Shown: one piece after another, positions 1 to 7,994 of the stretch
Layout of the letters: each line of letters starts with the position of its first letter
Numbering within the stretch: the stretch's first letter is position 1
Assembly: GCA_013824645.1 (NCBI GenBank)
Contig: PNOF01000024.1
Span: 1-33,111 of the forward strand
Direction: 5' to 3'
From: Syntrophus sp. (in: bacteria)
GTDB taxonomy: Bacteria > Desulfobacterota > Syntrophorhabdia > Syntrophorhabdales > Syntrophorhabdaceae
DNA length: 33,111 bases
Position numbers and translations under genes: made by a program
Notes under the pieces: generated by a model
Databases searched by the model: none
What the model saw: only the letters and a program-made list of their open reading frames with translations
What the model was told of the DNA's origin: nothing

Positions 1-951
1 TGCAATTTGTTTGAATTGGCTGATGACGAATTTATAAATCGTCCAGTTGATGCGGTCTATGTTTTTGGGGTGCCAGGAACAGCGCTTGATGACCTTGCAC
101 CTATGCCGACCGTATTCTTTGACGATATTGAGCATGGCATGATAGCGGCAGCTTGTCCCAATAATGATCTGTTTGGCTATTTCGGGTATCTCAAGAAAAT
201 GGTTTTGACACTCCATAACATTAAGATGATGAAACTGGGGAAAATGCCCTATCATGGAGCAATGGTCAGGATCGTGACAAAAGGTGATCGCCCCTTTACG
301 CTGTTGATCATTGGCGATACGGGGACTGGAAAATCCGAAACGCTCGAAGCATTCAGGATCATCGGAGAAGATCAGATCGAGGAGATGATTATTATTGCCG
401 ATGATATGGGATCATTGGATATTGATCAGGAAGGGAACGTGATCGGCTATGGCACAGAAGTCGGGGCATTCGTCAGATTAGACGATTTGCAGCCAGGCTA
501 TGCCTTCGGTCAGCTTGATCGCTCAATTATTATGAACCCCAGCCAGGTGAATGCTCGGATTGTGCTGCCGGTGACCACCTATGAACATGTGATGAAAGGT
601 TATTCTGTTGATATGGTGCTGTATGCTAACAACTATGAGGAGATTGATGAGGAGCATCCGATAATTGAACGGCTGACAACACCTGAAGCCGCATTGCACA
701 CATTCAGGGAAGGAACAGCGATGAGCAAGGGCACTACCACGACCACAGGCTTGGTACATACTTATTTTGTGAACATTTTCGGGGCGATTCAATATAGAAC
801 CGTCCACGAGAAGATTGCGAAACGATTTTTTGATGCGTTTTTTGAGAAGAATATCTTTGTTGGACAATTACGGACGAGACTTGGAATTGCAGGGTCGGAA
901 CGGAAAGGTCCGGAAGAGGCCGCACGAGCATTATTACATATGATCTCTTAG
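1..951 (+). CDS. PEP carboxykinase-like nucleotide-binding protein, 5' end missing
   Basis: The frame is open to the first base, so the N-terminus lies outside the window; the TTG at 7 is only the first possible start inside it. A P-loop GDTGTGKSE lies near residue 104, followed by an acidic DDMGSLDID stretch, and a threonine-rich GTTTTTGLVHTYF segment lies near residue 241. This order (kinase-1a loop, acidic metal-binding segment, C-terminal loop) is that of the PEP carboxykinase/HPr kinase fold. Known members interconvert oxaloacetate and PEP with ATP or GTP. The lid and substrate residues differ from classical PckA, so the reaction is not certain; it may be a divergent PEPCK-like kinase. 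It ends about 480 bp before the next gene and has no partner in view. Confidence 0.6.
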   Translation, partial: CNLFELADDEFINRPVDAVYVFGVPGTALDDLAPMPTVFFDDIEHGMIAAACPNNDLFGYFGYLKKMVLTLHNIKMMKLGKMPYHGAMVRIVTKGDRPFTLLIIGDTGTGKSETLEAFRIIGEDQIEEMIIIADDMGSLDIDQEGNVIGYGTEVGAFVRLDDLQPGYAFGQLDRSIIMNPSQVNARIVLPVTTYEHVMKGYSVDMVLYANNYEEIDEEHPIIERLTTPEAALHTFREGTAMSKGTTTTTGLVHTYFVNIFGAIQYRTVHEKIAKRFFDAFFEKNIFVGQLRTRLGIAGSERKGPEEAARALLHMIS

Positions 952-982
952 TAAGAGAAATAAGCGTACATGTCCTTACTGA

Positions 983-1345
983 TCACAAAATATACTGAAC
1001 AAGGCGTTTACAGGGGTTGTTATCCTCTATTTCAATTCGTAATTCACGATCAAAGGAAAAAGGCCCTATACAACAATTGTAGGTGACATCCTTACCAGCC
1101 TACCGACACATTTTTTTCATTTTCGTGTACGCATCTCTCCTCCTAATTTTGTCTGTGTATGTTCCTCAATGCAGAAACTTCACCAGTCAATTTGAAGGGT
1201 AATGTTGAAAGTAAAAGTACGTTGTTGTGTTAACATTGGAGATGACCACACCCTCGCAGGCTGAGCATCACGGTGGCTTTCAGAATTTTAATCGTTTTTG
1301 TCTGTCATTTTTCTTACGAAACTCAAGAAGACCTATTTGGGTCTT
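983..1345. other. Gap with no supported gene
   Basis: The stretch between the PEPCK-like gene and the cupin promoter holds no convincing gene. On the minus strand about 39 codons are open from 1101 down to a stop at 983, without a start codon or recognised domain. At 1328-1345 there is a perfect 6-bp hairpin (AAGACC, 6-nt loop, GGTCTT) without a following T-run, so it is not a standard terminator. Nothing else stands out. Confidence 0.4.
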
Positions 1346-1379
1346 TACGAACATTATGTCTATTCATGAAAGAATATTA

Positions 1380-1388
1380 TGATATAAT
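1380..1388 (+). promoter_or_regulatory. Extended -10 promoter of the cupin gene
   Basis: TGATATAAT at 1380-1388 is a perfect TATAAT preceded by the TGN extension. No good -35 lies 16-18 bp upstream, as expected for extended -10 promoters. Initiation near 1395 would give a leader of about 35 nt carrying the GAGGAT ribosome-binding site before the ATG at 1430. Confidence 0.5.
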
Positions 1389-1429
1389 GGTTTTTTACTT
1401 TTTCAAAAACTCGCAATAGAGGATGGACT

Positions 1430-1780
1430 ATGAAGATAACAAACCTTGGTAAAGTCGAAAAAACCAAAATGACCATGGAAGGGGCCAAGGATACATACAA
1501 ACAGGTGCCCATATCGAAAAACGATGGGACGCCCACATTTTCCTTTCGGGTCTTCACCATCGAACCGGGGGGCCATACACCTTACCACAGCCACGCCTTT
1601 GAGCATATTAACTACGTCATAGACGGGATTGGCGTCGTTGTTACGGAAAACGGCGAAGAAAGACCTGTCAAAAAAGGTGATTTTGCCCTTGTTCTCCCTA
1701 ACGAAAAGCATCAATACCGGAATACATCAGATAAGGGAGCGCTGATGATAATCTGCGCTGTCCCGAAAGAATACGAATAA
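1430..1780 (+). CDS. Small single-domain cupin protein
   Basis: A 116-residue cytosolic protein with one cupin barrel. The first cupin motif is the G..TP.H.H..EH segment at about residues 46-57, giving the usual His/His/Glu metal ligands, and the second is the P..KH near residue 90 that gives the third histidine. Single-domain cupins of this size bind a divalent metal and act as isomerases, dioxygenases or small-molecule sensors; the substrate cannot be told from sequence. The start is set by GAGGAT five bases upstream of the ATG. The gene has its own extended -10 promoter and is convergent with the response regulator, 10 bp apart, so it is probably monocistronic. Confidence 0.75.
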   Translation: MKITNLGKVEKTKMTMEGAKDTYKQVPISKNDGTPTFSFRVFTIEPGGHTPYHSHAFEHINYVIDGIGVVVTENGEERPVKKGDFALVLPNEKHQYRNTSDKGALMIICAVPKEYE

Positions 1781-1790
1781 TGTGACCTCT

Positions 1791-2183
1791 TTAAGCTTCG
1801 CCGTCCTCCAATAATATCCCTTCGATCCGCTTTATCAATTCTTCGGTTCTGAATGGTTTCGCTATAAAAGGATGGCCTGACAGATAACCGCCGCCTGCCT
1901 CCACCTCATCGTGCTTCACAAGGCCCGTAAGAAATATGATCGGTATACGGCTCGTTGACGGGTTTTCCATCAAACGTGCGGCAACCTCTCCTCCACTCAT
2001 TGTCGGCATCTTAATATCAAGAAGAACAATGTCAGGTCTGTGCCTTTTCACCATGGCTATACCTTGTTCACCGTTTGTAGCGGTATAGACCTGGTATCTG
2101 CCGCCCCTCTCAAGACTCAGTTTTGTTATATTACAAAAGCTCATATTATCGTCAATAACCAATACCTTTGTTCTTTCCATCAT
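1791..2183 (-). CDS. Single-domain response regulator (CheY-like receiver)
   Basis: About 130 residues making up one receiver domain and nothing else. Visible are the acidic pair in VLVIDDN, the phospho-acceptor aspartate in VLLDIKMP, the threonine in FLTG, and the lysine in AKPF. It therefore should be phosphorylated by a histidine kinase and act by protein-protein contact, as no output domain follows. The open frame extends 15 codons upstream, but GGAAGAGGG directly before two adjacent ATGs (2183 and 2180) argues for a start there. No kinase gene is adjacent. An HPFIAKPF segment replaces the more usual YI.KPF, a minor variation. Confidence 0.85.
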   Translation of the reverse strand: MMERTKVLVIDDNMSFCNITKLSLERGGRYQVYTATNGEQGIAMVKRHRPDIVLLDIKMPTMSGGEVAARLMENPSTSRIPIIFLTGLVKHDEVEAGGGYLSGHPFIAKPFRTEELIKRIEGILLEDGEA

Positions 2184-2264
2184 CACCCTCTTCCTTGTCA
2201 CAGAAAAGTACTGCAACTGAGCTTCCATACTACATTATCATCAATTTCTCCTATTTCTTAAGGT

Positions 2265-2382
2265 TTACCATTTCTTAAACATGAAAAAGGTCGCCCCGAT
2301 GATCATAAGAAAAGCAACAGCATACCTAGCAGGCCGCAGTCATGAATACATTCGATATCGTCAAAAGTACAACTGTTTTCAC
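2265..2382 (-). pseudogene. Internally deleted DUF486 (DMT-type small membrane protein) remnant
   Basis: A GTG start at 2382 with GGAGGAGAG upstream begins MKTVVLLTISNVFMTAA, the typical opening of DUF486 inner-membrane proteins (family consensus from memory: MKT.LLL..SNvFMT.AWYGHL). After about 18 codons the frame hits a stop, and one frame over the DNA encodes RYAVAFLMIIGATFFMFKKW followed by a TAA at 2265, which is the typical end of the same family. The middle of the protein, roughly 75 codons, is absent. I read this as one internal deletion with a frameshift joining the two ends of a once intact gene. Family assignment is from remembered consensus. Confidence 0.55.
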
Positions 2383-2548
2383 CGAAGTCTCTCCTCCGCA
2401 ACAACATTTATTTAATATACTGCACATAGGGCTAATAACTGAAATATTTTTTTGGAAAATAACCTGATTGCCTGCTACCTGTATTTATCATATTGACGAC
2501 AGGCCATCGGCAATCTACAATAAAGTATCACTCTGGAGGAGATCGCTT

Positions 2549-3088
2549 ATGAGAAGAACATACCTATTCACCATCATTTTTGTATTATGTATATTCATGT
2601 TACCCTATACGGGGGTAAATGGAGCGGAACTGACACTGGACAACACCCCGGCAAAAGTCTGTTTCAGCCCTGACGGAGGCTGCACAAAAAACATTGTTAA
2701 GGAAATAGAAATGGCTACCCGTGAGGTCCTTGTTCAGGCATACAGTTTTACCTCGGCGCCCATCAGAAATGCGCTTATCGGCGCCCAGAGAAGGGGTGTT
2801 TCCATAGAGGTTCTCCTCGACAAAGTACAACAGAAAGACCAGAAGTTCAAGGCCGCCAGCGCCTTCTCAAAAGGGCGTATCGCTGTCTATATTGACGACA
2901 AGCACTCCAGCGCACACAACAAGGTGATCATCATCGACCGGGAAACGGTGATTACCGGTTCATTCAACTTCACCTTTGCGGCAGAAAACAAAAATGCGGA
3001 AAATATCCTCATTATCAAATCACAAAGGCTTGCAGGTCTGTATGCCGACAACTGGCTCAGCCACCGGCAGCACTCACAGAAATACTGA
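2549..3088 (+). CDS. Secreted phospholipase D-type endonuclease (Nuc-like)
   Basis: A 179-residue protein with an N-terminal signal peptide (MRRTY then a hydrophobic run to about residue 20, A-E cleavage region near 26) and one PLD domain. The HKD motif is at HNKVIIID, followed by GSFNFT. A single HKD motif and this length match bacterial Nuc-type nucleases, which dimerise to form the active site and cut DNA or RNA non-specifically in the periplasm or outside the cell. The frame is open for 27 codons upstream, but CTGGAGGA eight bases before the ATG at 2549 and the signal peptide fix this start. It is convergent with the membrane protein gene, 7 bp apart. Confidence 0.85.
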   Translation: MRRTYLFTIIFVLCIFMLPYTGVNGAELTLDNTPAKVCFSPDGGCTKNIVKEIEMATREVLVQAYSFTSAPIRNALIGAQRRGVSIEVLLDKVQQKDQKFKAASAFSKGRIAVYIDDKHSSAHNKVIIIDRETVITGSFNFTFAAENKNAENILIIKSQRLAGLYADNWLSHRQHSQKY

Positions 3089-3095
3089 CCGGCCC

Positions 3096-3449
3096 CTACT
3101 GCTTGCGATAACCGGGTTTCAGCAAGGCGTTTAAAAAATAGTTTATGATTGAAAGGACGATACTGAAGAGCATCGCCGTCCAGAAACCTCTTATCTCAAA
3201 ACCCTTAATGACAGCCGATGCAAAGAGCACCATAAGGGCATTTATCACAAAAGTAAAGAGTCCCAGGGTCATAATATTGATGGGCAGGGTAATAAAGATC
3301 AGTATGGGTCTCACCAGTACATTGATAACCCCCAGGAAGAGGGCAGCCCACAATGCAGAGAAGAATCCGTTGATAATAACGCCAGGCATCAGGTGGGCCG
3401 CGATACCGATTGATATGGTCATTATGAGCCACTTGAGAATCAAAAACAT
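3096..3449 (-). CDS. Phage holin family 4 (PF04020-like) small membrane protein
   Basis: A 117-residue protein with four hydrophobic segments (about residues 3-22, 28-50, 58-80 and 90-110) and the typical LGVINVLVRPIL and LPINIMTLGLFTFVINALM patterns of the PF04020/YvlD family. Despite the family name, chromosomal members are common, stand outside prophages and have no proven lytic role. It probably sits in the inner membrane. It lies 21 bp downstream of the unknown gene at 3471-3857 on the same strand and may be cotranscribed with it. Confidence 0.8.
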   Translation of the reverse strand: MFLILKWLIMTISIGIAAHLMPGVIINGFFSALWAALFLGVINVLVRPILIFITLPINIMTLGLFTFVINALMVLFASAVIKGFEIRGFWTAMLFSIVLSIINYFLNALLKPGYRKQ

Positions 3450-3470
3450 AGCGTTACATGGGCCCCTGTA

Positions 3471-3857
3471 TTATTCGCGGTAAAACATATCAGCAGGCAT
3501 CATTCTTAAAGAAAGCCGTTCCGTTTCAGTAAATAAATGGTTCGAGGCCTCCGTTAAAGCTGTCATCATCTGGTACATCCCGGACAGTGCAAAAGAGATC
3601 TTCTCAATATTTTGCCTTGTTAAAGAAGAATATTCAATAATGTTCCGCTCATTTTCCCTGCATTCTTCAATGAGTTCCTTATGCAGTTCAAACTCCTCTT
3701 CCGTTACGTTCAAGGACTCCAGGAGACTGCTGACTGTGGTGTAACCATTTATCATATACTCTTTCTCCATATCACTTTGCAAGACCTTATCACTAAATAA
3801 TCGTAACCTTTTTTCTTTCTTAAGGCAATAGTCTGATATGCCTTTCGCTTTTTTCAA
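3471..3857 (-). CDS. Unknown mostly helical protein
   Basis: I do not recognise this 128-residue protein. It is charged, without membrane segments, predicted by eye to be largely alpha-helical, and has a Glu-rich central part (TEEEFELHKELIEECRENER) and a methionine-rich C-terminus. The start is uncertain: the TTG at 3857 has no good ribosome-binding site, and an ATG at residue 30 (3770) is an alternative that would leave a 99-residue helical protein. It is divergent from the SagB-type gene, which begins within 100 bp, and is followed on its own strand by the small membrane protein. Confidence 0.5.
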   Translation of the reverse strand: MKKAKGISDYCLKKEKRLRLFSDKVLQSDMEKEYMINGYTTVSSLLESLNVTEEEFELHKELIEECRENERNIIEYSSLTRQNIEKISFALSGMYQMMTALTEASNHLFTETERLSLRMMPADMFYRE

Positions 3858-3931
3858 TTGCTTTCGTTGACTTATCGATACACATGACGCATATTATTGT
3901 GCAGGATAACCTGCAAAAAGAAGGTGTGCCG

Positions 3932-4708
3932 GTGAGCGGAAAAGACAAAAAGACCTATGAAATCGGTGAGCAATTTCAGCATGAAACAAAATATACACCG
4001 GAGACGTTAAATGGTTATATGCTCGACTGGAAAGCAATACCGGAACCCTTTAAGGAATATCAGAATCCAATTTCGCGAATATCGCTTCCTGAACCGAAAA
4101 CTCCCAATGGAGGCAATCTCTGGAAGCTCCTCTTAAAACGAAGAACCAGAAGAGAATACTCGGTCCAGCATACTCTCAAATTAAACGATCTGGCAGCGCT
4201 CCTCTGGGCCACGCAGGGGCTGACAGCGCAATTAGGTGACACATTCTTCAGAACAGCGCCCTCTGCCGGAGGCCTCTATCCTATTGAAACATATCTAAGC
4301 ATCCGTGCCGTAGACGACCTCGAGCAGGGCCTATACCATTTCAGACCAGGCGATTTTGACCTTGAATTTCTAAAAAATGGTGATTTCTCGGAGAAACTCA
4401 TGGCGGCTTCTCTCCAGCAGACAGTCATTCTTAACGCACAAGTTACCTTTATATGGTCAGGCCTTATTGCCCGGGGAAAATGGAAATATCGTCAGCGTTG
4501 CTACCGGTACATCTACCTCGACGCAGGCCATATCGGTCAGAATCTCTATCTTGCCGGAGAAGCTCTCGGCCTCAGCGTTTGTGCGGTGGGAGCCTTCTAT
4601 GATGATGACGTGAATCATATCGTCGGTCTTGACGGCATTAAAGAAACAGTCATCTATATGGCTGCCGTTGGTTTAAGAAAAAAAGAAAAGGAGAATAATC
4701 ATGTATGA
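3932..4708 (+). CDS. SagB-type FMN-dependent dehydrogenase (nitroreductase superfamily)
   Basis: The protein carries the SagB/ThcOx signature: L..RR..R.Y near the FMN phosphate, LLWATQGLT, then FRTAPSAGGLYPIE, and a C-terminal GEALGLS..AVGAFYDD. Family members bind FMN; the best known oxidise azolines to azoles in thiazole/oxazole-modified peptides, but many stand-alone members have unknown substrates. A GTG at 3932 preceded by AAGAAGG with 7-nt spacing is preferred; an in-frame ATG at 3884 would add 16 residues but has no ribosome-binding site. The 3' end overlaps the radical SAM gene by 8 bp, implying translational coupling. No YcaO cyclodehydratase or precursor peptide is visible, so azoline chemistry is not supported here. 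Confidence 0.8.
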   Translation: MSGKDKKTYEIGEQFQHETKYTPETLNGYMLDWKAIPEPFKEYQNPISRISLPEPKTPNGGNLWKLLLKRRTRREYSVQHTLKLNDLAALLWATQGLTAQLGDTFFRTAPSAGGLYPIETYLSIRAVDDLEQGLYHFRPGDFDLEFLKNGDFSEKLMAASLQQTVILNAQVTFIWSGLIARGKWKYRQRCYRYIYLDAGHIGQNLYLAGEALGLSVCAVGAFYDDDVNHIVGLDGIKETVIYMAAVGLRKKEKENNHV

Positions 4709-5762
4709 ACAGGGGGTCATCAGACCGCCGAGCGAGGCACAGAGTCTTCTCGTCCGGGTTACAAGAAATTGTCCGTGGAATCAATGTCTCTTCTGTCCCG
4801 CATATAAGGGAACCAAATTCTCACGGCGCACCGTGGAAGAAGTAAAAACTGACATTGATAATATGGCGAAGGAATATAAAAACCACACCAATATGATAAA
4901 ATCTGCATTCCTTCAGGACGCCGACAGCCTTGTCTTAAAAACTGCCGATATCCTCGAAATCCTCCATTATATCAAGGAAAAGTTCCCTGCCCTTGAGAGG
5001 GTCACCACCTATGCCCGTTCCACAACACTGAAACGAAAAACCGTCGAAGAGTTTAAACAGTTAAAAGAAGCAGGCTTAATAAGAATTCACGCAGGTATGG
5101 AGAGCGGCTCAGAAACAGTACTGAAAATGATCAAAAAGGGTATCACCCCTGAGGATATTATCGAAGGCGGAACCAAAGTCGTTGCGGCAGGTATATCCCT
5201 TTCAGAATACATCATGCCCGGTGTCGGCGGACGCACACTGAGCAAGGAGCATGCAATAGAAACAGCCCGTCTTCTCAATGTAGTCAAACCCGATTTCATA
5301 CGGGTCCGCACCTTCGCATTACATCCCCAATCGCCGATGCAGAAGATGGTCTTAGAAGGTACTCTTGTGCCTATGACAGACGAAGAAATTATTGCCGAGA
5401 TCCGGCTCCTCGTCTCAAACCTCGATGAAATGCACAGTTATTTTTCCTGCGGAGATTACAGTCCAAACCTCCTCATGCAGGTAGACGGATATCTCGATGA
5501 GAAAAAAGCATATATGTTAAGCGAGCTTGACAAATTTCTTGCTCTCACGCCGCAGCAGCAGAAGGTCTATTCCTTCATCCGACGATCATCTTCCATGCAT
5601 TACCCTCTTGAAATCGTCTATGACAAAGAAGTAATACAAAAGGTAATGCCTGAAATAGAAAGACTCGAAAAGGGTGACCCGGAGGGCTTTTACCGCTACA
5701 TAGCAACGCTCATGTCTTACATGATCCCTCAACCGCAGACTGATACAGATTGGGATTCATAA
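4701..5762 (+). CDS. Radical SAM protein with CX4CX2C cluster motif
   Basis: A 353-residue protein with an N-terminal radical SAM barrel. The cluster cysteines are C24, C29 and C32 in NCPWNQCLFC, which is CX4CX2C rather than the canonical CX3CX2C. Downstream are a GMESGSE segment near residue 135 (SAM-binding GGE-like/strand-4 region) and a GVGG segment near 175, then a helical C-terminal domain ending about residue 350. I recall COG1032-like proteins with PWN.C.FC here, so the spacing may be family-typical. Function is unknown. The start overlaps the SagB-type gene by 8 bp (AAGGAG seven to eight bases upstream), so the two very likely work together in one redox modification. Confidence 0.8.
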   Translation: MYEQGVIRPPSEAQSLLVRVTRNCPWNQCLFCPAYKGTKFSRRTVEEVKTDIDNMAKEYKNHTNMIKSAFLQDADSLVLKTADILEILHYIKEKFPALERVTTYARSTTLKRKTVEEFKQLKEAGLIRIHAGMESGSETVLKMIKKGITPEDIIEGGTKVVAAGISLSEYIMPGVGGRTLSKEHAIETARLLNVVKPDFIRVRTFALHPQSPMQKMVLEGTLVPMTDEEIIAEIRLLVSNLDEMHSYFSCGDYSPNLLMQVDGYLDEKKAYMLSELDKFLALTPQQQKVYSFIRRSSSMHYPLEIVYDKEVIQKVMPEIERLEKGDPEGFYRYIATLMSYMIPQPQTDTDWDS

Positions 5763-5870
5763 ACAAAAGAATTTCGTTCCAGTCTAAAACGGGAGACCCA
5801 CGGCACATTGGCCCGCAAATATCCTATTGGTGTTTACAGGAATGACGTATAATGAATAATCAACAGTCTT

Positions 5871-6035
5871 TCATCTTTCCAGCACAAAAATTACTTCGAA
5901 AGTAACACGAAATTCCGTAATCTTTCCATCTTCTACACATGCATATTGTTCTTTTACCCGTAGCCCCTTGATACCCCGCAAAGTTTTGAAGATGCCCGTG
6001 CAATGCTACCTTCAGACACCATGTGCCCTCATTAA
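5871..6035 (-). pseudogene. Frameshifted dodecin remnant
   Basis: Reading the minus strand to the stop at 5871 gives KTLRGIKGLRVKEQYACVED and then GKITEFRVTFEVIFVLER, the C-terminal half of a dodecin (compare ENGKVSAFRVRLNISFKYHI in the intact dodecin at 11164). Upstream the similarity continues only by changing frame: ARASS in one frame around 5990, then W..LKVAL in another around 6000-6021. At least two single-base losses are needed to restore one reading frame, and the N-terminus is not clean. Dodecins are small flavin-binding dodecamers; this copy cannot be made. Nothing further is recognised between 6036 and 6212. Confidence 0.55.
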
Positions 6036-6212
6036 ATACCGTTTTTTGAAAGCTAACAAGATGCGGCGGCTGCGTCAATAGCTTTAGTGTATCACCCGCT
6101 TTATATCGCTTGGGTCCGCTTTCCATGAAAATGGTAAACGTCGAAAACACTGCGACCCGGAATGTCCACAAAACTTGCAGGCATGGCAACCAGGAGAAGC
6201 CCCATCGACACA

Positions 6213-6249
6213 TTGCGAATTGTATGATAATAGCCTATAATCATACAAT
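6213..6249 (+). promoter_or_regulatory. Promoter inside a 31-bp palindrome; probable leaderless start
   Basis: TTGCGA (6213-6218), 17 bp, then TATAAT (6236-6241) form a sigma-70-type promoter. Initiation 6-8 bp downstream falls on the ATG at 6248, and no ribosome-binding site is present, so the transcript is probably leaderless. The 17-bp spacer and the -10 lie inside a palindrome with arms 6219-6233 and 6235-6249 (15 bp each, one mismatch, one central base). A repressor bound there would cover the whole core promoter. Confidence 0.5.
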
Positions 6250-7072
6250 GAAAGTTGAAGACTGCTGTCTGTCCTGTCTCAAAGGGCTTGCAGAAAAAAC
6301 CGTATATTTATCCGGTGGTGATGAGGTTCTTCTTCATGAATGTTGTATTCTCATAGAAAAACTTTGGGGGCCGGAGACAACACCTCCCGGGATTTCCAAT
6401 ACGCTGCTCAGGTATATTAAGGAAAAAACAGGCAATCACGATCCCTACGGCATGGCAAAAGAAAAGGAGTTCACAGAAGCTATCAAAGCTTTTCAGGAAG
6501 TACGGGGCCGGTCCTCAAACTCTCTTGAGGGGTCAATCCGGCTTTCCGCCATGGGCAACTCAATGGACTTCTTCATTGACGGCCACTATAACCACGATAA
6601 TTTTATATTTACAGGAGATGTGGATAAAATTAAAGATCTGATTTATATTAAAGGAAAAGATGTGCTCATGATCGGTGACAACATAGGTGATCTTATTTTT
6701 GACATGCCCCTCGTGGAGCATCTTAAGAAAAAGGGAAAGCGTGTTTATTACGCGGTGCGGGAAGAACCTGTTCAGAACGATCTTTCCATGAAAGATGTTG
6801 ACCGGTTCGGCCTGAAAAATATATATAGTCACATTATATCTACCGGAACCGATGAAGTAGGCTTGAAAAAAGAAGACTTAAAAGGAATGGTACGGGAATT
6901 GTGGGAAAGCAATGCTGTAGTCATTGCAAAAGGCATGGGAAATTTCGAGACCATCTCTGCTTTTCACAGCGAACGGCCCGTTGTGTATGTTATGAAGGTT
7001 AAATGCCCTGCTGTAGCACATGCGGTCGAGCAGAGTGTGGGTACCTATATCGCTCTATCAGGTGGTGAATAA
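6248..7072 (+). CDS. DUF89/ARMT1-like damage-control phosphatase family protein
   Basis: A 274-residue protein of the DUF89 family. Seen are an N-terminal cysteine cluster ([13 protein letters not shown]), the aspartate-bearing [15 protein letters not shown] near residue 139 (family DNAGE..FD), and IAKGMGNFE near 226 (family KG.GNFE). DUF89 proteins are metal-dependent phosphatases thought to remove damaged or surplus phosphometabolites; the substrate here is unknown. An upstream extension of 46 codons is open but shows no family similarity, and the ATG at 6248 fits the family start. The gene ends one base before dnaJ, so it probably leads the chaperone operon. Confidence 0.8.
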   Translation: MKVEDCCLSCLKGLAEKTVYLSGGDEVLLHECCILIEKLWGPETTPPGISNTLLRYIKEKTGNHDPYGMAKEKEFTEAIKAFQEVRGRSSNSLEGSIRLSAMGNSMDFFIDGHYNHDNFIFTGDVDKIKDLIYIKGKDVLMIGDNIGDLIFDMPLVEHLKKKGKRVYYAVREEPVQNDLSMKDVDRFGLKNIYSHIISTGTDEVGLKKEDLKGMVRELWESNAVVIAKGMGNFETISAFHSERPVVYVMKVKCPAVAHAVEQSVGTYIALSGGE

Positions 7073-7073
7073 T

Positions 7074-7994
7074 ATGGCAACAAAACAGGATTACTATGAA
7101 CTTCTGGGGGTCTCAAAGACTGGCACAGACGAGGAAATGAAGAAGGCCTACCGGAAACTGGCTAAAAAATATCATCCCGATAAAAACCCCGGTAATAAGG
7201 AAGCGGAAGAAAAATTCAAGCTTATTAGTGAGGCCTACGCAGTCCTCAGCAACCCCGAAAAGAGAAAACAGTACGACCAATTCGGTATGGGCGGCTTCCA
7301 ACAACGCTACTCTCAGGAAGATATTTTCAGCGGATTTAATGTGGGCGATCTCTTTAGGGACTTAGGCTTCGGTGGAGGCGATATCTTCAGCATGTTTGGA
7401 GGTCAGAGAGGCCGGCAGGCCGGCAGGCCAGGCGGCAGACAGCGTCAGCAGGGTTATGATTTTGGAGATTATATCACAAAGGAACAGCATAGAACAAAAG
7501 ATCTGGACCTCAGCTATGAACTTGAGATCCCCTTCATGGATTCCATCCACGGCGCTGAAAAGAGGATTTCCTTTGCCACAAACAAGGGTACCGAGGAAGT
7601 GAACGTCAAGATACCCAAGGGTATTACCACCGGTAAAAAGTTAAAACTCCAGGGAAAGGGGCACACCGACGACCGGACGGGCCGCAGAGGCGACCTCTAT
7701 ATCATCATTAAGGTTGGCGAACACCCGTTCTTCAAAAGGATCGGCAACGACCTCCATGTATCAAAAGAGATAAAACTGACCGATGCGCTTCTGGGTACTG
7801 TCGTTGAAGTGCCCTCTATCCATGGTCCCAAACGCGTTACGATCCCGCCAGGCGCCAAAAAAGTGCGCCTCAAGGGGCTTGGGGTACCCGATACAGATGC
7901 TGATCAGTATGTGGAGGTTACCATCAACATTCCGAAAAAAATCACCGAAAAGCAAAAAGCCCTCCTTGAGGAATTAAGAAAAGAGGGGCTTTGA
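7074..7994 (+). CDS. DnaJ-family co-chaperone without zinc finger (CbpA-like)
   Basis: A 306-residue type II J-protein. The J domain is at residues 4-68 with the HPD triad in [10 protein letters not shown], then a Gly/Phe-rich linker ([12 protein letters not shown]) with a short Arg/Gly/Gln-rich stretch, then two beta-sandwich substrate-binding domains from about residue 145 to the end. The CXXCXGXG zinc repeats of DnaJ are absent. It would stimulate DnaK and deliver clients in the cytosol; no dnaK or grpE is in view. The start follows GGTGGTG and the upstream stop by one base. Its last codons and stop (7983 onward) are duplicated 90 bp downstream together with a hairpin repeat. Confidence 0.9.
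   Translation: MATKQDYYELLGVSKTGTDEEMKKAYRKLAKKYHPDKNPGNKEAEEKFKLISEAYAVLSNPEKRKQYDQFGMGGFQQRYSQEDIFSGFNVGDLFRDLGFGGGDIFSMFGGQRGRQAGRPGGRQRQQGYDFGDYITKEQHRTKDLDLSYELEIPFMDSIHGAEKRISFATNKGTEEVNVKIPKGITTGKKLKLQGKGHTDDRTGRRGDLYIIIKVGEHPFFKRIGNDLHVSKEIKLTDALLGTVVEVPSIHGPKRVTIPPGAKKVRLKGLGVPDTDADQYVEVTINIPKKITEKQKALLEELRKEGL

Noticed and set aside
1328-1345. Rho-independent terminator before the cupin gene
   Set aside because: The 6-bp hairpin is not followed by a T-run and stands far from the upstream stop.
2468-2548. Longer N-terminus for the PLD-type nuclease
   Set aside because: It would bury the signal peptide 27 residues inside the protein and ignores the good ribosome-binding site before 2549.
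3096-3449. Prophage lysis gene because of the holin family name
   Set aside because: No other phage gene is nearby, and PF04020 proteins are common as single chromosomal membrane proteins.
3932-5762. Thiazole/oxazole-modified peptide cluster
   Set aside because: Only the SagB-type dehydrogenase is present; no YcaO cyclodehydratase, leader peptide or exporter was found.
5860-6213. Minus-strand open frame of 117 codons after the radical SAM gene
   Set aside because: It crosses the dodecin remnant in the wrong frame for most of its length and has no coherent family similarity; the pseudogene explains the region better.
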